Shown here piece by piece: positions 1-11,358 of a stretch of DNA of 64,000 bases. The DNA is from Bradyrhizobium sp. SRS-191 (GTDB taxonomy: Bacteria; Pseudomonadota; Alphaproteobacteria; Rhizobiales; Xanthobacteraceae). The stretch spans positions 1 through 64,000 of the forward strand of contig NZ_JANBVS010000022.1 of NCBI RefSeq assembly GCF_024586915.1. The letters run 5' to 3'. Every line of letters starts with the position of its first letter. Position 1 is the first letter of the stretch. The notes beneath the pieces are model-generated. The model worked only from the letters and a program-made list of their open reading frames with translations. It did not search any database and was not told the origin of the DNA. The translations under genes and the position numbers were made by a program.

Positions 1-256
1 ATCATCCATGAAACTGGCCTTCCAAGAGGTGACGCTACGGCCGCAACGCGACCGCTGATCCTGTCAGAGCGATGGTCGGTCCAGTGCTTTCGCCAAGGCG
101 AGCGGATCAAACCGCCCGTCGCTCGGCTCAACGGACTTTCCTGGTTCCATCGTTAGGCCGGGCTTTTCTCCGTCCCGTTAATTTTAACGTCCGTGCAAAT
201 ACGGACCGTAAATCAATCATCGGGCGCTCCAGGCTTGATGCGGGCGCCGCCTGACG

Positions 257-652
257 TCACGGCACCGCTTCGGGCTGCACCAAGGCGTTGTCCTCACGCT
301 CGATCAACGTACGGATTTCCTTCAGCGCCTTGTAGAGCGCGCCCTCGGTCACATGACGGTCCACCAGCTCGGCCTGGCCGGTGGCGTCCGGAATTGCCCG
401 GCGCAATTCATTCATGCAGGCGAGATAGGACGCGCGATGGCGGATCGCGTCGTTCTTCAGATACATCGTCTGAACGCAGAGGTAGAGGCGCTTGGCCGGC
501 GTATCGGCCGTTTCAGCGGTGACGGTGTCACGTTCGCGCAGGATGGGCGCATCACCTTCGACGATGAAGCGCGCGCGCGTGTTCGAATTCACGATGACGC
601 TGTCGCCGATCACGATTCGCTCGAAGGGCTTCAGCTCGACCCGCAAGGGCAT
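257..652 (-). CDS. flbT: FlbT, flagellin synthesis regulator
   Basis: This 131-residue protein matches the FlbT family, which in Caulobacter regulates flagellin mRNA stability and translation after transcription. The N-terminus MPLRVELKPFERIVIG and the central segment with RLYLCVQTMYL are typical of FlbT, and the length is normal. The reading frame stays open upstream, but the ATG at 652 is preceded by GAGGAG and begins the family-typical N-terminus, so I place the start there. It lies downstream of the flagellin gene on the same strand, 229 bases away. FlaF, its usual partner, is not visible here; the gap is too small for a full-length copy. Confidence 0.95.
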   Translation of the reverse strand: MPLRVELKPFERIVIGDSVIVNSNTRARFIVEGDAPILRERDTVTAETADTPAKRLYLCVQTMYLKNDAIRHRASYLACMNELRRAIPDATGQAELVDRHVTEGALYKALKEIRTLIEREDNALVQPEAVP

Positions 653-828
653 GGCCCAGTCTCCTCTCGGACATCCCCTCTCGGGAGTCTCCTTTCGGGA
701 GCGGCATCGCCGGCGTGCGGCGTTCTCTTCGACGCGCGCGTGCTCGTGCACCCGCTCTCCGCGCCTGTTGCGCAGCATCCGTCGATGTCGAACCAGACCG
801 GCGTGAATCCCGGATCCTCTAGCCGAAA

Positions 829-851
829 GCGGCGGGGACATGCCCCGCCGC
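829..851 (-). terminator. Hairpin after the flagellin gene
   Basis: A perfect 9-bp inverted repeat (GCGGCGGGG / CCCCGCCGC, 5-base loop) lies 31 bases past the flagellin stop. On the minus strand it is followed only by a short TTTC, so it is either a weak intrinsic terminator or a 3' stabilising hairpin between flagellin and flbT. Confidence 0.6.
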
Positions 852-881
852 CTCCGATTGTTGATGGGTGCCGCCCGCGCC

Positions 882-2429
882 TTAGCGCAGGAGCTGCAGC
901 ACGCTCGCCTGGGACTGGTTGGCGAGCGACAGCGCGGACACCGCGATCGACTGGCGGGTCGACAGCGCCTGGCTGTTGGCCGCTTCCTCGTTGGTGTCGG
1001 CCAGAGTCAGGTTCGACGAACCGGTCTGCAGCACGTTGATCAGGTTCTTGTTGAAGTCCTGACGGACCTGCACGACCGACAGGTTCGAACCCAGCGTCGA
1101 GGCCTCGGACCGCAGCGTGGAGCTGGCGGAGTTGAGGACGCCGATCACCTTGTTCGCCGAGTTGTTGTCGAGGAAGTCGGTGCCCGAGGTCAGGCTCGAG
1201 AGGCCGAGGCCCGCCGAGTTGAACGTGACACCGGTGATCGACAGCGTCGACTTGCCGGTCTCGTTGAAGGTCAGCTTCAGCGTGTCGCCGTTCAGCAGGT
1301 TGATGCCGTTGAACGACGAGTCGGCAGCGGTCGTGTTGATCTGCGCCAGCACGTTGTTGTACTGCGAGACCAGGTTCGCACGCTGCGTCTGCGCCGTGGC
1401 ATCAGCCACCGGAGCCGCCGCAGTCAGACCGTTGAACGACTGGCTGGAGCCGGCAGCCGAACCACTGATCGCACCGATCGTGGCCGAAGCCGCGTCGTTG
1501 GTGGTGGTGATCGAGATCTTGCCGGTCGACGAGTCGATCGAGGCCTGGAGGTTGTTCGCTGCGAGCTTCGAGTTGAGATCGTTCAGCGAGTTGACCTGTC
1601 CTGTCCCTAGCCCGAACGTGATGCTCGTGGCGGTGCCCCCTCCCGTGGCACCGATCGTCAGTGTCTGCCCCGACAGGCCGTCGCCGACAGCACTCAGCCC
1701 GAGCTTGCCCAACAAGCCGGAGCTGCCCGAGAGCGTCAATCCGGCCGCCGGCGGCGTCAGGGTGATCGCGCCCGCGGTGATCGACGCGGTCACGCCGGTC
1801 GCGGTCTGGATCGCCGACAGCAGGTTGCTCACGCTGTCGCCGATGCCGATGCTGGTGCCGGTCGAGGACGTGCCGGTGATGAAGCTGAAGGTCGTGCCGT
1901 TGACGACCAGCGTTTCACCGGAGGTGATGCTGGAGGCCAGGTCGTTCGACGAGGTGCCCGAGGTACCCGACAGCTTGGTCGAGCCGGTGATCGCGGCCGG
2001 GGTCGTGTTGTCGTTCTGGACGGCCGAGCCGGTGACAGCCGTCGTGCTGGCGCCCAGCAGGCTGGTGGCGGTGGCGCCGGTCAGGGCCGCCGAGGTCACG
2101 CTCGACTTGGTGGAGTAGCCGACGGAGCTCTGCAGGACCTGGTTGGCGATCGACTTGGCGCTGTCGACGAGCTTCTGCAGCGAGGTGATGCCGGTGTTGG
2201 CGGCCTGCAGCACCTGCACGCCGTTGCCGATGCCATCGAGCAGATTGGAGATGTCGGAAGCGCGGTTGTCGAGACCCTGCGCGGTGAAGAAGTTGGTCGG
2301 ATTGTCGAGAGCCGAGTTGACCTTCTTGCCCGTGGAGAGGTTGTTCTGAGTGGAAGCGAGGAGCTGGGCCGTCGACTGCAGCGAGAGCAGATTCTGGCGG
2401 ACCGACGCCGAGAGTACGATACCTGACAT
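882..2429 (-). CDS. fliC: Flagellin
   Basis: This is the flagellar filament subunit, exported through the flagellar type III apparatus. The conserved N-terminal helical region (about residues 1-150, with SLQSTAQLLASTQNNLSTGK) and the C-terminal region (about 400-515, ending QSQASVLQLLR) are both present. Between them lies a long Ser/Thr/Gly/Ala-rich segment (about 110-340) that corresponds to the surface-exposed variable domain. At 515 residues it is longer than minimal alphaproteobacterial flagellins. I chose the ATG at 2429 because AAGGGA sits 6 bases upstream and MSGIVLSAS is a typical start; an ATG at 2435 is also possible. The flbT gene follows downstream. Confidence 0.95.
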   Translation of the reverse strand: MSGIVLSASVRQNLLSLQSTAQLLASTQNNLSTGKKVNSALDNPTNFFTAQGLDNRASDISNLLDGIGNGVQVLQAANTGITSLQKLVDSAKSIANQVLQSSVGYSTKSSVTSAALTGATATSLLGASTTAVTGSAVQNDNTTPAAITGSTKLSGTSGTSSNDLASSITSGETLVVNGTTFSFITGTSSTGTSIGIGDSVSNLLSAIQTATGVTASITAGAITLTPPAAGLTLSGSSGLLGKLGLSAVGDGLSGQTLTIGATGGGTATSITFGLGTGQVNSLNDLNSKLAANNLQASIDSSTGKISITTTNDAASATIGAISGSAAGSSQSFNGLTAAAPVADATAQTQRANLVSQYNNVLAQINTTAADSSFNGINLLNGDTLKLTFNETGKSTLSITGVTFNSAGLGLSSLTSGTDFLDNNSANKVIGVLNSASSTLRSEASTLGSNLSVVQVRQDFNKNLINVLQTGSSNLTLADTNEEAANSQALSTRQSIAVSALSLANQSQASVLQLLR

Positions 2430-2726
2430 TGTCATTCCCTTCTGGATGAACATGAGATCGCCGAACCGTTCTGTCGGCGATGCGGCAGACTGTTCCCAGG
2501 AATCCTACTCGTTCCTTAACTTGACTTCGGAACGGCCGCGCAGCCGGTCCGCGACCGCCGTTAATCCTAATCGGCCGCTAATCAACTTGATTAAATGCGA
2601 GAAAACCGGCGGCATTTCGCCAATTTGGATCGGTCGACGACGCGCGGAGCCTCCGCCGGCGCGCCTTTCCGGCGGCGACGGCGCTGCGTCGTTAGGACGT
2701 TGCTAACTATGTCGGCCGGCCACGCG

Positions 2727-3467
2727 CTAGGTGAGATCAGGCTGCGCCCGCGGGAGAACGATCTCGACACTCGCCGCGGGCGCGCTGAGCTCGAGGCGAC
2801 CGTTCGAGCGCCGGACGAAATCCTCGACCATGCGGATGTCGTCGAACATCGGAGCGGCCGACGCCGCGTCTTGGTCATGTGCCGAAGCGCGCAATACGAT
2901 CCGAACCTCGCCGTCGGATGCGGGCGCATCGACGCAGACGGCCTCGATGTCGATCTTGCCGCCCGCAGCCATGCCGTTGCGCGCGGAGATCGCAAGGCAG
3001 AGCAAGGCGGCCATCAGCTGCCCCGGGTCGACGAACACGGTCGGCACGTCGGCTGCGGCCGACGTCGTGACCTCGACCTCGGTGCCGAGCGTCGGCCTCA
3101 GCAGCCGTCCGACATCCGTCAGGAGCTCGGCCAGCTCGACCTTGCATGGGCGCGGCGGGCGTCCTCGCGCGAACGACAGCAGCTGCGAGGTCAACCGTGC
3201 CCCGCGCGTTGCGGCCTCATCGATCAGGCGCGCCACGGCTGCAAGCTCCGGCCTGTCCTCGACGGCTTCGGCGAGAATGTCGATCGTCCCGGTGATCACC
3301 GTCAGGATGTTGTTGAAGTCGTGCAGCAGGCCGCCGGCGACCTGGCCGACGATCGCAAGTCCAGGATTGACGTCGTGCATCGCCGGACCGGCGCTCTCCG
3401 TCGCTGCGCGCGCAGCATGATCATCCGATGACGGCTGGTCGGCCAGTTGGGGATTGGGAAGCGCCAT
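2727..3467 (-). CDS. HDFNN-type histidine kinase-like protein with degenerate ATPase domain
   Basis: This 246-residue cytosolic protein has a dimerisation/phosphoacceptor helix pair (about residues 35-100) with the motif LLHDFNNILTVI, His49 being the predicted phosphorylation site. That motif is typical of H-box regions of hybrid histidine kinases. The following region (about 110-245) resembles the start of an HATPase domain, with DPGQLMAALLCLAISARN where kinases have an NLxxNARDA N-box. The key Asn is replaced and no glycine-rich G1/G2 boxes follow. It therefore looks like a non-catalytic phosphotransfer or ChpT-like protein rather than an active kinase. The start at 3467 has AGGA upstream. 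It stands alone between flagellin and a Crp-type regulator. Confidence 0.75.
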   Translation of the reverse strand: MALPNPQLADQPSSDDHAARAATESAGPAMHDVNPGLAIVGQVAGGLLHDFNNILTVITGTIDILAEAVEDRPELAAVARLIDEAATRGARLTSQLLSFARGRPPRPCKVELAELLTDVGRLLRPTLGTEVEVTTSAAADVPTVFVDPGQLMAALLCLAISARNGMAAGGKIDIEAVCVDAPASDGEVRIVLRASAHDQDAASAAPMFDDIRMVEDFVRRSNGRLELSAPAASVEIVLPRAQPDLT

Positions 3468-4131
3468 GAGTCCTAAGCTACCAATTGAGAAAAACGGCGG
3501 GGTTGCCGGGAAAAAGCGCACAGCGCCGGCGCTGCAGTAATCCGCTTCGCCGCCGCATTCAGCATCATCGCTGACCACTGGTCGCGCATCGATCGCTCTC
3601 CCGCTGAATGCACCATCAGCCTGAGGACCTCGCCTCGCGATGACGACGGGATCGTCACCACTGGAGCAGGAGGAGACCGATGCCATCCAGCCGAGACCAG
3701 AGTTGCATTCCGACGGACAAAGATCCGTCAACGAATCAGCGCGCTTGTTAGCGATTTTGGCCGCAGGATGTCGGCTGTCAATGACGGCGGCGGACTGGCT
3801 CGTCCTTACACCGAGCCGAGCGATGATCTGAGAATCCGCAGCACCTTCGATGGTCCCATGACACGGCTGCTTTCATGCCGGCTGGGATCGTTCGCTCCAC
3901 GTCCCACCACACAAGCTGTATACAGACTGGGTTCAGCACAACGCGCCTCGTAGGAACGACGTAGCAGCAGAACAATTGGTCTGTTTGCATGCGTCTCTGC
4001 ACGACAGTGAGCACAGCATCGATCAGAAGACGCAACTGGGAATCTTACCTGGTTATTTTTCTTGTCAGCAGGCAGGACGCAGTTCTATGGAACCATGAGT
4101 GCATTGAGATCCGAGAGGCACCGTTACTGCA
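3468..4131. other. Intergenic region, no gene recognised
   Basis: This 664-base stretch separates two divergent regulators. I see no coding sequence with family resemblance and no RNA gene. It presumably holds the two promoters; no clear motif stands out. Confidence 0.5.
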
Positions 4132-4869
4132 ATGCAGGAGATGGCTTTGGACCCCAGCTTGCGTTCTCCGAACGGATTCCTGTCGTCGCTGTCCGACGAT
4201 GATTTCGAGCTGATCCGCCCCTATCTGCGGACCGTCGATCTGGTGCAGGACTCAGTGCTTGCCGAGGTCGGCGAGAAGCTTCCGCGCATCTACTTCCCTC
4301 ATCGTGGCGTCATCTCGCTGGTGGTGAACCTGGCGCGGGGCGAACGGGTGCAGGTCGCCATGATCGGACGGGACAGCTTCTTCGGCAGCATGTCCCTGCT
4401 CACGGGCGGCGATCCGGTCGTGCTCAACAGTGCCGCCGTCCTCGTGCCCGGCACCGCATCGGTCGTCGACATCGACCGGGTCAGGATCGCTGCCGAGCAG
4501 AGCCCGACCTTCCGCGCACTGATGCTGAGGCATGCGCTCGCGATCTACGTGCAGAGCCAGCAGACCGCCGGCTGCAACGCCGCCCACACGGTCGAATCCC
4601 GTCTCGCCCGCTGCCTGCTGCAGACGCATGACCTGTCGGGCGGCAACAAGCTCTACATCACGCAGGAGTCCTTGGCGCAGATGATCGGCGCGCGGCGCAA
4701 CAGCGTTTCGCTGGTGGCGAGCACGCTGCAGCAGGCGGACTTCATCCATTACAGCCGCGGCCATATCGAGATCATCGATCTGGACGGGCTGAAGAAGACC
4801 GCTTGCGAATGCTACGGAACGGTGAAGGCGCATTATGAAAAGCTGGTGCGCCCGCGCTCTCTGCCCTGA
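4132..4869 (+). CDS. Crp/Fnr family transcriptional regulator
   Basis: This 245-residue protein has a Crp-type sensory domain (about residues 15-135, including RIYFPHRGVISLVVNL and IGRDSFFGSMSLLTGG) and a C-terminal winged helix (about 150-225). The recognition-helix region is ITQESLAQMIGARRNSVS. No Fnr-type cysteine cluster is present and the cyclic-nucleotide pocket is not convincing, so the ligand is unknown. This subgroup is numerous in Bradyrhizobium. The ATG at 4132 has GAGAGG 13 bases upstream; the ATG at 4141 follows GCAGGAG with no spacing and is less likely. It precedes the CheY/hybrid-kinase genes, but no functional link is shown. Confidence 0.9.
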   Translation: MQEMALDPSLRSPNGFLSSLSDDDFELIRPYLRTVDLVQDSVLAEVGEKLPRIYFPHRGVISLVVNLARGERVQVAMIGRDSFFGSMSLLTGGDPVVLNSAAVLVPGTASVVDIDRVRIAAEQSPTFRALMLRHALAIYVQSQQTAGCNAAHTVESRLARCLLQTHDLSGGNKLYITQESLAQMIGARRNSVSLVASTLQQADFIHYSRGHIEIIDLDGLKKTACECYGTVKAHYEKLVRPRSLP

Positions 4870-5128
4870 GCGCCACAGCGTTGATGGAGCGCCCCTGATC
4901 CGAGCGGCCCGTCCGCGGTTGCGAAGCAGACTTCGGACACGGTTCCGTACAACTACGGTTCACTGCACGATCAGTACCGCCACCCCCCGCGGAATTAACG
5001 CGCTGTTCAACGGGCGCTGATAATTGTCGAGGTGCTGACGAGCGCGAGTTCCAAGAAGCGTCGAATAATGTTCGTGCTGATCTATCTCGCCCGTGTTCGG
5101 CTTTTGACCAAACGCGCGGAGTAATGAC

Positions 5129-5518
5129 ATGGCCTTTGATCTGTCGATGCCGATCCTGGTGGTCGATGACTACGCCACTATGATTCGGATCATCCGCAAC
5201 CTGCTGAAGCAGCTCGGATTCGAGAACGTCGACGACGCCAGCGACGGATCGGCCGCGCTCGCCAAGATGCAGGCGAAGAAGTATGGCCTGGTGATCTCCG
5301 ACTGGAACATGGAGCCGATGACCGGCTACGACCTGCTGCGGGAGGTTCGTGCAAGCCCGGAACTGTCGAAGACTCCGTTCATCATGATCACCGCCGAGTC
5401 CAAGACCGAGAACGTCATTGCCGCCAAGAAGGCCGGCGTGAGCAACTATATCGTCAAGCCGTTCAACGCGGCGACCCTCAAGACCAAGATGGAAGCGGTG
5501 TTCGGCCCCGCCGACTAA
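5129..5518 (+). CDS. cheY: CheY-type single-domain response regulator
   Basis: This 129-residue receiver domain stands alone. The acidic pair Asp13/Asp14, the phosphoacceptor Asp58 (in VISDWNMEPMTGYDLL), the switch Thr88 (in FIMITAES) and Lys110 (in YIVKPF) are all in place, so it should be phosphorylatable. The sequence is closest to chemotaxis CheY, which binds the flagellar motor switch. No cheA or cheW is adjacent, so the partner kinase could be the hybrid kinase just downstream. The start is supported by GCGGAG upstream. A strong intrinsic terminator follows the stop, making it a monocistronic unit. Confidence 0.92.
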   Translation: MAFDLSMPILVVDDYATMIRIIRNLLKQLGFENVDDASDGSAALAKMQAKKYGLVISDWNMEPMTGYDLLREVRASPELSKTPFIMITAESKTENVIAAKKAGVSNYIVKPFNAATLKTKMEAVFGPAD

Positions 5519-5544
5519 GATCGCTGACCCGAGCGCTGCAGGCG

Positions 5545-5576
5545 ACGGCCGGACGATGTCCGGCCGTTTTGTTGTT
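5545..5576 (+). terminator. Rho-independent terminator of cheY
   Basis: A perfect 10-bp stem (ACGGCCGGAC / GTCCGGCCGT, loop GAT) is followed directly by TTTGTTGTT, 26 bases after the cheY stop codon. Confidence 0.93.
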
Positions 5577-5740
5577 CGGATATCGAACCAACACGATCTT
5601 CGAAACCGGCGCCGGGCGCTCGAACCCGCGCACTCCGTAGTTGTACGGAAACCAAAATTTACGAGGGGGTCAGAGCCGGCCGATAGACAGGAGCGTGCTT
5701 GCCGACAACCGTGCCAGGCCGGCAACGGGACAGAGAATTC

Positions 5741-6154
5741 ATGCGCAACGAACTCCTCGTGATCGAAGATGCCGACGTGCATCTCTCCATCTTACGGAAG
5801 ATCGCGGCCCAGGCCGGCTTCAACACGACCGGCGTCACCTCGGTCGAGGCCGCCTTCGATGTCCTGCGGAGCAGACACTTCGACTGCGTGACGCTCGATC
5901 TCTCGCTCGGCGAGCGATCGGGAACAGAGGTTCTCGACCGGCTTGCGGAGCTGAAGTTCCGGGGGCCGGTGCTGATCATCAGCGCGTCCCAGGAAGACAC
6001 GCTCTACGAGTCGCTGCGCCTCGGAAGCTTTCTCGAGCTGAACGTCTATCCGCCTCTCACCAAGCCGATCAATCTGACCCTGCTGAGACAGACGTTGAAG
6101 CAGATCGCACACAAGACCGACCACGAGAGACTGGTCAGAGCGGCGGGCCGGTAG
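5741..6154 (+). CDS. Single-domain receiver protein
   Basis: This 137-residue protein begins MRNELLVIEDADVHLS and is one receiver domain. Visible landmarks are the acidic pocket (Glu9/Asp10), phosphoacceptor Asp53 in TLDLSLGERSG, a Ser switch residue in LIISASQED and the Lys of LTKPI. It has no output domain. Its stop is 6 bases before the start of the hybrid kinase, so the two are almost certainly co-transcribed and probably exchange phosphate. The ATG at 5741 is chosen because homology starts there and GGGACAGAG lies upstream. Confidence 0.88.
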   Translation: MRNELLVIEDADVHLSILRKIAAQAGFNTTGVTSVEAAFDVLRSRHFDCVTLDLSLGERSGTEVLDRLAELKFRGPVLIISASQEDTLYESLRLGSFLELNVYPPLTKPINLTLLRQTLKQIAHKTDHERLVRAAGR

Positions 6155-6160
6155 AGGACA

Positions 6161-8713
<2,553 letters not shown>

Positions 8714-8959
8714 AGCTCGCACGCAGCGCCGGCGACCCAGCAGGCCGCGACGATGCGGCGGCAGACTGCTCGATCGTGCTGCGATCAGCCCGGCCTCAGT
8801 GGAGTGAGACCACCAACAAATCGTTCACGGCGCGGATTCGCAGAACGCGATCTTCATATTCCCTACCAATGGGTTGACGCCGTACTTCTACGGCTCACGA
8901 TTTTCACAATCAACTAATCATGAGCTGCGACACTCGGGGCCACATAGGAGATGTGTCCC

Positions 8960-9205
8960 ATGTTTACTTTTGAAACCGCCGACCAGAAGGAAGTCAGGCG
9001 TTTCCGAATTGCGCAGTTCAACGGCCGGACCGCGACCGTGAAATCCGGCGGATCGACGATCACCGGCCACGTCCGTTCAGTCATGGAAAAGGAAGCGAGC
9101 GTGCCGCCGCGCTGGACGATTACGATCGTGCCGACGCCGCCCAAGGCCCAGGCCCCGCTGCGGCCGACCTCGCGGGTTCGTCCTTTCGCCGAGGACTACT
9201 TCTAG
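8960..9205 (+). CDS. Small conserved-type protein, function unknown
   Basis: This 81-residue protein, starting MFTFETADQKEVRRFRIAQF, is soluble, basic in the first half and proline-rich near the end (IVPTPPKAQAPLRP). No family is recognised; the pattern of short strands suggests a small beta-barrel. I chose the ATG at 8960 because AGGAG ends 9 bases before it; the ATG at 8951 abuts the AGGAG and is not usable. A 6-bp hairpin at 8879-8894 lies in the upstream region. Confidence 0.7.
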   Translation: MFTFETADQKEVRRFRIAQFNGRTATVKSGGSTITGHVRSVMEKEASVPPRWTITIVPTPPKAQAPLRPTSRVRPFAEDYF

Positions 9206-9223
9206 CCGCCACGCGGCGCGCGC

Positions 9224-9248
9224 CCGCTCCGTTCGTCGAACGGAGCGG
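9224..9248. terminator. Hairpin between convergent genes
   Basis: A 10-bp perfect stem (CCGCTCCGTT / AACGGAGCGG, loop CGTCG) lies between the stops of two convergent genes. It has no U-tract on either strand and is probably a bidirectional terminator or 3'-end barrier. Confidence 0.6.
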
Positions 9249-9308
9249 CCCGTGATGACATCGGCCATTCCCCTCGGACTCGAACGCGCAGGCCGCCCGC
9301 GGCTGAGA

Positions 9309-9896
9309 TCATCCGATCTGGTTGAGAAGCGCTGCGCGCACGAGCTCCGCGGTGTTGCGCGCGCCCAGCTTGCGCATGGCTTCGGCGCGATGGCTCTCGA
9401 AGGTGCGAGGACTGATGCGCATGCGCAAGGCGCCCTCCTTGTTCGAATGGCCTTCACTGATCAGTTTGAGAACCTCGCGCTCGCGCGGAGTGAGCGATTT
9501 GCTCGCGCGGCCGGAGCGCCCCGCGGCTGCAGGGGAAACCGGTTCACGAGCCGCCGGCCGCGAGAGCGCGCCAGATTGTCCCTGCGCACCCGACATCCTG
9601 CTCACGAGCGCGCAGACGCGCTCGGTCTGTTGCAGCGCGTTGTCGACCACCAGTTGGACGTGACGGCGCTCGCCGGGACTTCTGGCGATCTCATCGCTGC
9701 GCTGCTTGATCTCGCCCATATAGAGCATCAGCGCGGTGAGCGATCCGTTGAGCTGCTGAGCGAGCGCGAGCGTCTCCTGATCCTCGGCCGCAAGCGAGCT
9801 CTCACGGTGCGCCGGAAGATCGTGGTCGTTAACTTTCGGATCGGCCGGACGGGGTGCGGCGCGGTCGTCAGAAAGGCTGTTGCCGAGCTGTGCCAT
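9309..9896 (-). CDS. LuxR-type transcriptional regulator
   Basis: This 195-residue protein has a GerE/LuxR helix-turn-helix at about residues 133-193 (SLTPREREVLKLISEGHSNK, then RTFESHRAEAMRKLG). The N-terminal part is not a receiver domain. Instead about residues 42-102 form two predicted helices with the pattern QQLNGSLTALMLYMGEI, reminiscent of a histidine-kinase dimerisation helix whose phosphorylatable His is missing. The start region (ATG at 9896) is followed upstream by a palindromic TTAACATGGTTAA about 25 bases away. The input signal is unknown. Confidence 0.88.
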   Translation of the reverse strand: MAQLGNSLSDDRAAPRPADPKVNDHDLPAHRESSLAAEDQETLALAQQLNGSLTALMLYMGEIKQRSDEIARSPGERRHVQLVVDNALQQTERVCALVSRMSGAQGQSGALSRPAAREPVSPAAAGRSGRASKSLTPREREVLKLISEGHSNKEGALRMRISPRTFESHRAEAMRKLGARNTAELVRAALLNQIG

Positions 9897-9920
9897 GGCT
9901 CATCATGTCGCACCCCGACT

Positions 9921-9933
9921 TTAACATGGTTAA
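9921..9933. promoter_or_regulatory. Candidate CtrA-type half-site upstream of the LuxR gene
   Basis: TTAACATGGTTAA reads TTAACCATGTTAA on the minus strand and contains the CtrA half-site TTAACCAT. It lies 25 bases upstream of the minus-strand LuxR gene start, inside the 313-base divergent region 9897-10209. The rest of that region shows no gene. Confidence 0.4.
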
Positions 9934-10209
9934 TATCGTCACCCGTAACAATACGGGCCGGCGCGCTAACTCGCGCAATCGTCGACAATTTCTCCCACAG
10001 GTTGTTGTATCGAAAAGTTAACCCGCGCGGAGAGTCGCCGCTTGACCATCTTCGAGGAGCCGCCCTGGGCGCAAGTTCCAAGCGGCTCCTGCATTCCTAC
10101 GATTGTTTAATGATATTAATTCGGCACCAACTGTTTCGTGGTTCGATGCGCCGGTTCTCGTCCCCCGAGACGAGCAGTAAAGACCTCGAGCTGACAGCCA
10201 GATACGACA

Positions 10210-11358
10210 ATGGGCCCCGTCGACCGGATCTGGGAATTTCTGCAGCGGTTGTCGCCGTTGACGCGGAGCTGTTTGCTCAGCGAACTCGAGCGGCTGGAGC
10301 TGAGCGGGGTCGAGATGCCGGGATCGGCCGACCTGCAGGCGCGTCTGCGCGCGGAGATCCGCAACAATGGCGTCGGCGGCCATCGGACCATCAATCCGTC
10401 GCGCTACTTCTTCATGCCGATCGAGCAGCTCCTGATCGACGGCTCGCCGGAGCATGCCAATGAAGGCCGCATCGCTCGGGGCTCGCTGACGCCGATCTGG
10501 GAGTGGATCTCGCGCGACCTGCTGCCGACCATGGCGCGCGACTACAACGCGCAGATGAAGGACCTGATCGCAGCAGACAAGCAGCGCGAGATCCGCCAGG
10601 CCGCCAGTGCATTCCAGACCAAGGTCACGAAGTCGCTGGAAGGTACCCTCGCCCGCGCCGACGGCATCGAGCAGGTACGCGCCAAGCTCAAGGCCTATAC
10701 GGCCTCTCCATCCGTATTCGACGACGTCGTCAAGCTGATGAAGGCGTTGCGCGCCCGCGAGGAGCTGGCGAAGTTCGCCGACTCGCTGCCGGATCGAATC
10801 GCCGAGTTCGACGACCCGCAGGTCAAGAAGATGGCGTTGCTGCTCGATGGCCTGCGCAAGAAGGAGCCGGAAGCCGTTCCCTTCGCCCTGACGCTGGTCG
10901 CCAAGCGCCTGAAGGATCCCTGGCAGGTGATGCGGCTGGCGACCAAGGCCGCACGCAGCAAGAACGTCGCGGACGTGATCTCGGCGCCCTACGCCGCGAC
11001 CGTGCCGATGGTGCTGGACCAGCTCGAGGACAAACGGCTCGCGCTCCGGATCGCCCTGAAGAACAACCGCGTGGTGACGGCCAAGGAAATCCTGACCGGC
11101 ATGTACGACATTGAATATGCGATTCAGGTCCGCATCGACCGGATCGAAGAGTCGGAGTGGGGCAATCGTCTCAACGCCATCATGACCAACACCGACAAGA
11201 TGGTGCAGGCAGAGGTCAAGCGCTTCCCCGATGAGGTGGGCCACGTGCTCGGCTCCAACCGGCTGCGCAGCCATCGCTCGCTGGGTGACCGCCTCACCTA
11301 CTTCGCCTGGAAAGGCCGCGACGCGATCAAGACGGCCCTGCGCTCGGCGACCGGCTGA
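10210..11358 (+). CDS. Uncharacterised 382-residue protein
   Basis: I do not recognise this family. The protein is soluble, with no signal peptide or membrane segment. It is mostly alpha-helical, with many charged heptad-like stretches (for example MKDLIAADKQREIRQAASAF and EQVRAKLKAYTAS), and it ends in a basic tail. Codon use and length show a real gene. It begins about 310 bases from the divergent LuxR gene and is followed 196 bases later by a small secreted protein. No clear ribosome site precedes the ATG at 10210, so the start is uncertain. Repeated helical hairpins of 30-40 residues suggest a helical-repeat scaffold, but this is inference only. Confidence 0.8.
   Translation: MGPVDRIWEFLQRLSPLTRSCLLSELERLELSGVEMPGSADLQARLRAEIRNNGVGGHRTINPSRYFFMPIEQLLIDGSPEHANEGRIARGSLTPIWEWISRDLLPTMARDYNAQMKDLIAADKQREIRQAASAFQTKVTKSLEGTLARADGIEQVRAKLKAYTASPSVFDDVVKLMKALRAREELAKFADSLPDRIAEFDDPQVKKMALLLDGLRKKEPEAVPFALTLVAKRLKDPWQVMRLATKAARSKNVADVISAPYAATVPMVLDQLEDKRLALRIALKNNRVVTAKEILTGMYDIEYAIQVRIDRIEESEWGNRLNAIMTNTDKMVQAEVKRFPDEVGHVLGSNRLRSHRSLGDRLTYFAWKGRDAIKTALRSATG

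Noticed and set aside
257..841. Longer form of FlbT starting at 841
   Set aside because: The extra 63 residues are Arg-rich, do not resemble FlbT, and a good ribosome site precedes the internal ATG at 652.
8879..8894. Hairpin GCCGTA-CTTC-TACGGC as terminator of the hybrid kinase
   Set aside because: It lies 165 bases after the kinase stop, the stem is only 6 bp, and the following bases are not a U-tract.
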